Shown here piece by piece: positions 59,501 through 64,000 of a stretch of 64,000 nucleotides of DNA (the stretch's first letter is position 1; each line of letters starts with the position of its first letter). The stretch lies in contig DKUB01000075.1 of NCBI GenBank assembly GCA_002490465.1, positions 45,352 through 109,351 of the forward strand. Reading direction: 5' to 3'. A model generated the notes under the pieces. That model made no database searches. It was given only the letters and a program-made list of their open reading frames with translations, and had not been told where the DNA came from. The DNA comes from Lachnoclostridium sp. UBA7215. Its GTDB lineage: Bacteria > Bacillota > Clostridia > Lachnospirales > Lachnospiraceae. Made by a program: the position numbers and the translations under genes.

Positions 59501-60290
59501 AGTATTCATTCCGGTATTTCCGGGAACAAACTGTGAGTATGATACAACCATTGCTTTTCGTGAAGCGGGTGCAGAGACGGAGAGCCTTGTATTTAAAAAC
59601 ATGACGGAGCAGAATATAACAGACAGTGTCAACGCTTTTGCCAAAGCCATCCATGACTCCCAGATTCTCATGTTTTCCGGTGGATTCAGCGCCGGTGACG
59701 AGCCGGACGGTTCTGCTAAGTTTATTACGTCCGTGTTCAGGAACGAGAGAATTAAAGAGGAGGTGCATCAGCTCCTGAATGAGCGGGATGGATTGATACT
59801 TGGTATTTGCAATGGTTTCCAGGCACTGGTTAAGTTGGGACTTGTTCCCTATGGGGAAATAACAACCCAGACTTCGGACTCACCGACACTCACGACAAAC
59901 CGCATTGGACGCCACATATCAAAATCGGTTTATACTAAAGTAGTTACCAATAAATCCCCATGGCTGCAGGAGGCAGAACTAGGCGGGGTTTATGCGGTTC
60001 CGGCATCCCACGGTGAGGGACGCTTCGTTGCCAGTGAGAAATGGCTGAAAAAACTATTTGATAATGGTCAGGTTGCAACGCAATATGTTGACGTTGACGG
60101 CAATCCGACCATGGATGAGGATTATAATCCTAACAGCTCCTACATGGCAATTGAGGGAATTACAAGCCCTGACGGCCGTGTACTTGGCAAAATGGCGCAT
60201 TCTGAGCGGCGTGGACGGGGTGTTGCCCAAAATATTTACGGTGAACAGAATCAGAAAATATTTGCAAGCGGCGTAAAATATTTTGCCTAA
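56514..60290 (+). CDS. purL: Phosphoribosylformylglycinamidine synthase, single-chain form
   Basis: This 1258-residue enzyme makes FGAM from FGAR, glutamine and ATP in purine synthesis. The synthetase part has HTTFLTEL, the conserved ETHNHPTEIEPFGGAATC, GAGGVSVAIGELADG and GGKDSMSG; the C-terminal glutaminase part begins near residue 1020 (VFPGTNCEYDT) and has the nucleophile Cys1099 in LGICNGFQA and SHGEGRF with the catalytic His. Fusion of PurL and PurQ, with PurS-like N-terminus, is usual in Lachnospiraceae-type clostridia. GAAGGAGG precedes the ATG. No riboswitch is seen in the 60 bases upstream. Confidence 0.96.
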   Translation: MSSVKRIYVEKKEDYAVHAKELKQELCGYLNIHTLTEVRVLIRYDVEALSEETYQKALVTVFSEPPVDHIFEGAFEKSDSDRVFSVEYLPGQFDQRADSAEQCVKLLNEKEEPIIRSATTYVLSGNISDEDFARIKSYCINPVDSRETDETVPDTLAAVFDEPEDVKTLDGFRDMKQEELSPLYDSLNLAMTMKDFLHIQKYFREEEKRDPSMTEIRVLDTYWSDHCRHTTFLTELKNITFMDGDYKEPIQNTFLEYKAAHDKMYQGRDDKFVSLMDIALLGMKKLRAEGKLEDMEESDEINACSIVVPVEIDRGNGPEKEEWLVFFKNETHNHPTEIEPFGGAATCLGGAIRDPLSGRGYVYQAMRVTGAADPTKSLQETLEGKLAQRKIVTGAAKGYSSYGNQIGLATGLVDEVYHPGYVAKRLEIGAVMGAAPRKNVIRENSDPGDIIILLGGRTGRDGCGGATGSSKAHNTASIDTCGAEVQKGNPPTERKIQRLFRREEVSRCIKKCNDFGAGGVSVAIGELADGLTVDLDKVPKKYAGLDGTELAISESQERMAVVVDKKDVDRMLAYAEEENLEAVCVAEVTENPRLILKWRGREIVNISRAFLDTNGAHQETDVEVESPSKADNYLTKTEKVPNFRDAFLKKLASLNACSKKGLVEMFDSSIGACTVNMPYGGKYQLTPTQTMIAKLPVLDGVCDTVTMMSYGMDPYLMSWSPYHGAAYAVLTSVAKIVAAGGDYKKIRFTFQEYFKRMTEDKRRWGEPMAALLGAYDAQIKLGLPSIGGKDSMSGTFNDIDVPPTLCSFAVTVGNLSDVITNELKEAGSRLVKVTIHKDGYDLPDYGFIMGQYEKLLQLMRDGVILSAQALDGNGIADAVAKMAFGNKLGAKFCKHRPKEYFFCPAYGEIVVEIHEEDLAKLDAAGIEYEKFGKVLEEQNFVCDEEKISLDEALEAWTGTLEKVFPTRSGEGKECIDSPVYKADSIYVCRHKVAKPKVFIPVFPGTNCEYDTTIAFREAGAETESLVFKNMTEQNITDSVNAFAKAIHDSQILMFSGGFSAGDEPDGSAKFITSVFRNERIKEEVHQLLNERDGLILGICNGFQALVKLGLVPYGEITTQTSDSPTLTTNRIGRHISKSVYTKVVTNKSPWLQEAELGGVYAVPASHGEGRFVASEKWLKKLFDNGQVATQYVDVDGNPTMDEDYNPNSSYMAIEGITSPDGRVLGKMAHSERRGRGVAQNIYGEQNQKIFASGVKYFA

Positions 60291-60302
60291 ACGGAGTTGG
60301 TG

Positions 60303-60899
60303 ATGAACACGAAAAATGAAAGATGGATACTTGCGTCCGGTTCCCCAAGACGGGAAAAGCTGCTGCAGATGTTGGAAACACCATTTGAAGTGATTGCAGC
60401 GGATGTGGAAGAAAGGGCAGAGAGTACAGAGCCGGCAGCAGTAACGGAAGAGTTATCGAGGCAGAAAGCAGAGGCTGTAGCAGATGGCATATCAGAAGGA
60501 ATTGTGATTGGCGCGGATACGGTTGTGGCACTGGATGATAAAATTCTTGGAAAGCCGGCTTCTGTCGAAGAGGCAAAGGATATGCTTCTCTCTTTACAGG
60601 GGCGTTCCCATATGGTTTATACCGGAGTGACAATAATAAAAAAAGAGGCGGGCAGTTCCAAACAAAATGTGAGCACCTTCTCCGAGGGGACAAGAGTGTA
60701 TATTGCCCCTGTATCCATGCAGGAAATCGAGCGTTATGTGGCTACCGGCGATCCTATGGATAAAGCGGGAGCATATGGGATACAAGGAGTTTTTGGCCGT
60801 CATATCAAAGGGATAGAGGGGGATTATTATAATGTAGAAGGGCTGCCGGTTCACAGACTGTATGAGGAGATGAAGAGGATGGGAAATATTAAGTTCTAA
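60303..60899 (+). CDS. maf: Maf-like nucleotide pyrophosphatase
   Basis: This 198-residue protein starts with ILASGSPRREKLL, the Maf signature, and continues with GADTVVALDDKILGKP, LLSLQGRSHMVYTGV, GDPMDKAGAYGIQG and IEGDYYNVEGLP, as the family requires. Maf proteins hydrolyse dTTP, UTP or modified nucleotides and influence septum formation. ATG 60303 has GGAG 7 bases upstream; earlier TTG/GTG codons in frame are too close to it. It follows purL by 12 bases and may share its transcript. Confidence 0.94.
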   Translation: MNTKNERWILASGSPRREKLLQMLETPFEVIAADVEERAESTEPAAVTEELSRQKAEAVADGISEGIVIGADTVVALDDKILGKPASVEEAKDMLLSLQGRSHMVYTGVTIIKKEAGSSKQNVSTFSEGTRVYIAPVSMQEIERYVATGDPMDKAGAYGIQGVFGRHIKGIEGDYYNVEGLPVHRLYEEMKRMGNIKF

Positions 60900-60908
60900 G
60901 GCAGTTGC

Positions 60909-60927
60909 AAACTTCTTAGAAGTTTTT
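60909..60927 (+). terminator. Short terminator after maf
   Basis: AAACTTC pairs with GAAGTTT over a TTA loop, and the right arm runs into TTTTT. The 7-bp A/T-rich stem is weak. Confidence 0.6.
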
Positions 60928-60949
60928 GGAAAGAAGGTGGATATTTATA

Positions 60950-60978
60950 TTGACAGGAGGATATACTTTGTATATACT
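60950..60978 (+). promoter_or_regulatory. mazEF promoter
   Basis: TTGACA and TATACT are separated by 17 bases. The -10 box lies within the first of two repeats (next entry). Confidence 0.7.
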
Positions 60979-61007
60979 AAAATAAAGGTATATCCATTGT
61001 ATATACT
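60959..61007. promoter_or_regulatory. Paired TATA-rich operator repeats of mazEF
   Basis: GGATATACTTTGTATATACT (60959-60978) and the similar GGTATATCCATTGTATATAC (60988-61007) each have an inverted GTATA core and overlap the promoter, as in autoregulated mazEF operons. Confidence 0.6.
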
Positions 61008-61022
61008 TGAAGGGAGAAGTCA

Positions 61023-61328
61023 ATGGGACAAACAACAGTACAAAAGGATGGAAAATACGTAATAAAAACAAATATAAGAAGGTGGGGAAACAGTCAGGGT
61101 ATTAGATTATCCAAAGAAATATTGGCACAGATGGATTTACAAGAGAATGACACGGTAGGAATAAAAATTTACGATGGGAAAATGACCATTGAAAAAATCA
61201 ATAAGACTAAATATCTTAATTTACAAGAAAGGTTGGAATCATTTTACAATAAACCGATTGACGAAATTTATATCGAAAGTACACAAGAGGTTGATGCAGG
61301 TGATCCAGTAGGGAATGAGATTTGGTAA
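61023..61328 (+). CDS. mazE: MazE-type antitoxin (AbrB-like)
   Basis: This 101-residue protein has the SpoVT/AbrB-like beta-hairpin core RRWGNSQGIRLSKEIL and an acidic, less folded C-terminus (ESTQEVDAGDPVG) that would fill the MazF groove. It would bind the repeats at 60959-61007 and neutralise MazF. GAAGGGAGAAG precedes the ATG. Its last bases overlap the MazF start by 7 bases. Confidence 0.9.
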   Translation: MGQTTVQKDGKYVIKTNIRRWGNSQGIRLSKEILAQMDLQENDTVGIKIYDGKMTIEKINKTKYLNLQERLESFYNKPIDEIYIESTQEVDAGDPVGNEIW

Positions 61329-61648
61329 CTTATAAGCAAGGTGACATAATCGTTATGGATTTTAACCCTCAAAGGGGTCATGAACAGAGCGGAAGAAGAC
61401 CAGCACTTGTATTGAGTAATGATATTCTGAATCATCATAGCTCGTTAGCATTTGTTTGTCCGATAACTAACACCAATAAAAAGCATCCGTTTCACTTAGA
61501 ATTGGATGAGCGGACACAAACAACAGGCGTGATATTGTGTGAACAGGCAAAGATGTTAGATGTTGGTGCGAGGAATGCTCAGTTTAAAGAAGAATGTCCA
61601 GAGGATTTATGGAACGAAGCAAAGGAACTGATAATTAGTTTCATGTAA
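61322..61648 (+). CDS. mazF: MazF/PemK endoribonuclease toxin
   Basis: This 108-residue protein has the PemK/MazF pattern: QGDIIVMDFNPQRGHEQSGRRPALVLSN (in part) with the active-site Arg, FVCPITNTNKKHPFHL and VILCEQAKMLD. Family members cut mRNA at short motifs. The TTG start lies within the end of mazE. Length and motifs are complete, so the toxin is probably functional. Confidence 0.92.
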   Translation: MVTYKQGDIIVMDFNPQRGHEQSGRRPALVLSNDILNHHSSLAFVCPITNTNKKHPFHLELDERTQTTGVILCEQAKMLDVGARNAQFKEECPEDLWNEAKELIISFM

Positions 61649-61670
61649 AAAACAAAAACAGTGATTTATT

Positions 61671-61705
61671 TGAAAGTATTTGGAGAATATGTATTCAGAT
61701 ACTTT
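61671..61705 (+). terminator. Stem-loop after mazF
   Basis: GAAAGTAT (61671) pairs with ATACTTTC (61698), with an inner GAATA/TATTC stem. TTTC follows; a weak terminator. Confidence 0.5.
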
Positions 61706-61743
61706 CTTTCATACAGTTTTTCAGATTCATCAGCATTAAACCG

Positions 61744-61770
61744 TAAAAAATAGGGGCTAATATAGCCCCT
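61744..61770 (-). terminator. Terminator of the radical SAM operon
   Basis: AGGGGCTA pairs with TAGCCCCT over a 3-base loop. On the minus strand ATTTTTTA follows, as expected for the end of the opposing operon. Confidence 0.85.
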
Positions 61771-61778
61771 GAAATTAT

Positions 61779-63098
61779 TTAGTTATTTGATAATCCTACT
61801 AATATTTTATACTCATTTTCATCAATGATGTTTAACGCCCAATCCTTTGGACAGTGTATCTCAAACCGTTCATCTGACCCGGTTTTTCTGAACCAGGTAT
61901 TCCACAAATACACATTGGCAAGCGCCCTTGCCTTATGCATGTCGCAGATATAGGTACAACGGCTGTCCGGCGTTCCATTCTCCTGGTAATTGTAAGCGCT
62001 GCACCAACTGCATCCTTCCGCAATTGGACAATAAAAGCATTCATCCGTAGACTGCGTCCGCCTGTCGATTTTGTTCAGGCATTCTATGCAGTTATGGGTG
62101 CATTCTGTCTGTCCAACCCCTTCATCCACATGGCCAATCCGAAGCGGTTTCCTGTCTGTTCCAAGAGATGATTCCATATAGCGAATACAGGGATACAGGT
62201 ATCCATCCGGGTCCATACTGAGCATGACGCCTGTTCCACCGCACCAATTTTGCAAATCATCATCCTTCTTGGGTTTAAAAAAATTCTTGTTGAACAAGGC
62301 AAGGTAATGCGTTTCCACTAAATCATTTTTAATCCAGTAATCTGCTATTTTTTTTAATTGTCTATAGAATTCTTTTGCGTGTTCTATTTTCCATCCCTTT
62401 TCGTATACGACATTAGCGTTTATTTCGTTGTATCCAAGTTCAACCATATGAATGATAGCATCATATAGGTATGGGAGATTATCAGGAGCTATTGTGATTT
62501 TACTGCCCATATAGCCACCACGATTTATCCAGTCTTTGGCCGCTGCTACAGCTAAGTCATAACTGCCTGTTTTTCCATCCGGGAATACACGGCAGGAATC
62601 ATGAAGTTCTTTATTTCCGTCAATTGTTACGGAAAAGGAAAGACGGCTGCCGTATTTATTCAGGAAATGCTGTACATCATCATCAAAATAAGCCACTCCA
62701 TTGCTGCAGATGGAAAACATATGCATCGTGGCCCACGGGTGACAGAGTTCAATCGCTCGTTCTGTAAAATAGTCACAAATCTGCTCAATCAGCTTTACTT
62801 CAAGAAAAGGTTCCCCGCCGATAAATTCAATGATAATGCCGGGGGACGTGGAAACATCCACATATCCCCCAAGTTTTTCATCACCAGAAAGCAACATATC
62901 AATCAGCTTTTTAGCCGTTTCAAAGCGCATCCGCCTTGTACCTTTATTTATCTGGTAGCAGTATGTACAGGCAAGCGAGCATTTGTCCGTCACCTGAAAT
63001 GTGACTGTCCTTGATAACATATTATCTTTTTCATTATTATTGCGTAATTCAGGATATAGTCTTGCAATCATATCCTGCCATTGCTCAAATTTTTTCAA
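61779..63098 (-). CDS. Radical SAM/SPASM enzyme
   Basis: This 439-residue protein has the radical SAM cluster CSLACTYC (Cys40, 44, 47), the downstream GGEPFLEV, and a C-terminal SPASM-like region with many cysteines (CTHNCIECL, CFYCPIAEGCSWC, CTYICDMH) from about residue 285. SPASM enzymes modify ribosomal peptides or activate sulfatases. The TTG start has GGAGG 6 bases upstream, which decides it. It follows a small gene by a 1-base gap and a larger one before it. I recall similar proteins from prophages and CXXX-repeat peptide systems, but no precursor peptide is seen in the window. Confidence 0.9.
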   Translation of the reverse strand: MKKFEQWQDMIARLYPELRNNNEKDNMLSRTVTFQVTDKCSLACTYCYQINKGTRRMRFETAKKLIDMLLSGDEKLGGYVDVSTSPGIIIEFIGGEPFLEVKLIEQICDYFTERAIELCHPWATMHMFSICSNGVAYFDDDVQHFLNKYGSRLSFSVTIDGNKELHDSCRVFPDGKTGSYDLAVAAAKDWINRGGYMGSKITIAPDNLPYLYDAIIHMVELGYNEINANVVYEKGWKIEHAKEFYRQLKKIADYWIKNDLVETHYLALFNKNFFKPKKDDDLQNWCGGTGVMLSMDPDGYLYPCIRYMESSLGTDRKPLRIGHVDEGVGQTECTHNCIECLNKIDRRTQSTDECFYCPIAEGCSWCSAYNYQENGTPDSRCTYICDMHKARALANVYLWNTWFRKTGSDERFEIHCPKDWALNIIDENEYKILVGLSNN

Positions 63099-63099
63099 T

Positions 63100-63432
63100 T
63101 CAGTCCTCCATCACGGTGATAGTTGCTTGCAGTTCATTGAAATCAGCAATTTCCCAGTCAAAATTGATATCATCTTTACCAATTTTCTTATATACGATAT
63201 CCTTGATTTTTTCACCAATTTCACGTACCGCTAAATCATATTCTGCCTTTATTTCTGAGAGCTCTTTTTGATATTTCTTAAAAGGAACAGAGTCGAAAAG
63301 CCTTGTATCCGTATCATTTTTATGCATATCAAATATACGGTCAATCAGGTATACTCTGGTATCTATTTCATATCCTAATCTCTGTGCATAATCTACAAGT
63401 TCCTGGGTAAGTTCAATTGTAAATTTTTTCAT
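63100..63432 (-). CDS. Small helical protein in the radical SAM operon
   Basis: This 110-residue protein is not recognised. It begins KKFTIELTQELVDYA, has a charged helical middle (YQKELSEIKAEYDLAV, coiled-coil-like) and an acidic C-terminus. It overlaps the upstream gene by 4 bases (ATGA) and is followed directly by the radical SAM gene, so all three are co-translated. It has no cysteine, so it is not a likely substrate with thioether links; a leader-binding partner or structural protein is possible, by context only. Confidence 0.75.
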   Translation of the reverse strand: MKKFTIELTQELVDYAQRLGYEIDTRVYLIDRIFDMHKNDTDTRLFDSVPFKKYQKELSEIKAEYDLAVREIGEKIKDIVYKKIGKDDINFDWEIADFNELQATITVMED

Positions 63433-64000
63433 ATCTCTTTCATCTCCTCTAATTTCAAAGACAAATCTGTCAATTTATCTTCGAGTAATTGTATTTTTTT
63501 TGCATATAATGGAAGTAATTCATTGTATCGTAAGGCATAAATATAGGTTGCTGCTTCATATTGATTATCTTGTGCATAGCTATATATGTCGCCAAATTCC
63601 GATGTAAAATAATCAATACCACTATCAATTTGTTGAGCGGATTCAATATCAGAAAACCCGATAAGATAAGGTTGCTGAAAATCGGATATTATTTTTATGT
63701 ATTTGTATTTTGTGCAATCCAACGGTTCCCCATTTGATGTAAGGCTGATTCTGACATATTTGTATACTGCACTTTCGTCATATGTTATAAGCAGAGAGCC
63801 ATCAGAACGTAGTTCATGATGTGCTTCGTTTTGAAATGGATAATCATCTGTAATCTCCAATTGGGAGAAATCAAGAACATAATTATCTTGTGATTCATCA
63901 TACGGGATTAGCTCAATTCTTTTTACAACAATATTCATATCATCCGCATCATTAACAGTATCAAAACTTCCCATTGGATAATTTTTAAAATAAATGTATC
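63429..64000 (-). CDS. Unknown protein, probably partial (open to window edge)
   Basis: The frame is open from 63429 to the right edge. An ATG at 63974 has no ribosome site and the codons before it read on naturally (YIYFKNYP before MGSFD), so the gene probably starts outside. The visible 181+ residues have beta-rich sequence (LRSDGSLLITYDESAVYKYVRI in part) and a C-terminal helix (LLEDKLTDLSLKLEEMKE). The style recalls virion tail-associated proteins, but no family is recognised. It overlaps the next gene by 4 bases. Confidence 0.65.
   Translation of the reverse strand, partial: YIYFKNYPMGSFDTVNDADDMNIVVKRIELIPYDESQDNYVLDFSQLEITDDYPFQNEAHHELRSDGSLLITYDESAVYKYVRISLTSNGEPLDCTKYKYIKIISDFQQPYLIGFSDIESAQQIDSGIDYFTSEFGDIYSYAQDNQYEAATYIYALRYNELLPLYAKKIQLLEDKLTDLSLKLEEMKEI

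Noticed and set aside
1..64000. CRISPR array or rRNA operon
   Set aside because: I found no regularly spaced identical repeats with unique spacers and no 16S/23S-like segments.

Overview
The window reads like the chromosome of a low-to-moderate GC, spore-forming, Gram-positive anaerobe of the Clostridia, most likely Lachnospiraceae. The reasons are strong Shine-Dalgarno sites with frequent GTG/TTG starts, a recN-spoIVB pair, a SpoIID-family wall protein, teichoic-acid genes, an LCP ligase, Ig-like (BIG2) surface proteins and a long one-chain PurL. The genus cannot be fixed from this sequence alone.

Region 1 (1-27,271) is a large cell-wall glycopolymer locus. It holds the ATPase end of a polymer exporter, a TagD-type CDP-glycerol maker, three glycerophosphotransferase-like proteins (one fused to a GT2 domain), TarI and TarJ for CDP-ribitol, an LCP ligase, a DegT aminotransferase, a PglC-like initiating sugar transferase, a membrane nucleotide-sugar 4,6-dehydratase, two polymerase/ligase-type membrane proteins, two acyltransferases, two LicD proteins and several glycosyltransferases. 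The parts list resembles pneumococcal teichoic acid synthesis: an amino-sugar initiator, ribitol phosphate and LicD decoration. A compact, highly structured RNA/DNA element lies between two glycosyltransferase genes at 22,536-22,670.

Region 2 (27,208-38,367) is mostly housekeeping: a DUF2156 protein, typA/bipA, a 1.4k-residue Ig-like surface protein, recN and spoIVB (no spo0A follows), then a MntA/HepT toxin-antitoxin pair.

Region 3 (38,369-49,267) is the most interesting part. A 9.67-kb mobile element lies between two copies of an 11-bp sequence and splits one SpoIID/peptidoglycan-binding gene into two fragments. Joining the repeats restores one open frame of about 410 codons, in the manner of developmentally excised elements such as skin. 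The element carries a large serine recombinase whose last codons come from the host gene, a small resolvase with a res-like site, a VirE-type primase/helicase, divergent XRE regulators with palindromic operators, a DUF4258/YgiT toxin-antitoxin pair, a YqiA-like hydrolase, and a tight operon of an XRE regulator, an endonuclease III-like glycosylase with a 4Fe-4S motif, and a membrane coiled-coil protein. That operon is the best candidate here for an undescribed defence system. No conjugation or virion genes are visible.

Region 4 (49,367-60,927) has a MarR-controlled heterodimeric ABC exporter, a small Ig-like secreted protein, tRNA-Leu(CAG), a membrane-anchored PpiC/SurA-like foldase, purL and maf.

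Region 5 (60,950-64,000) has a MazEF pair with promoter-overlapping repeats, and an opposing operon with a radical SAM/SPASM enzyme and two small unknown proteins. The last of these runs off the window.
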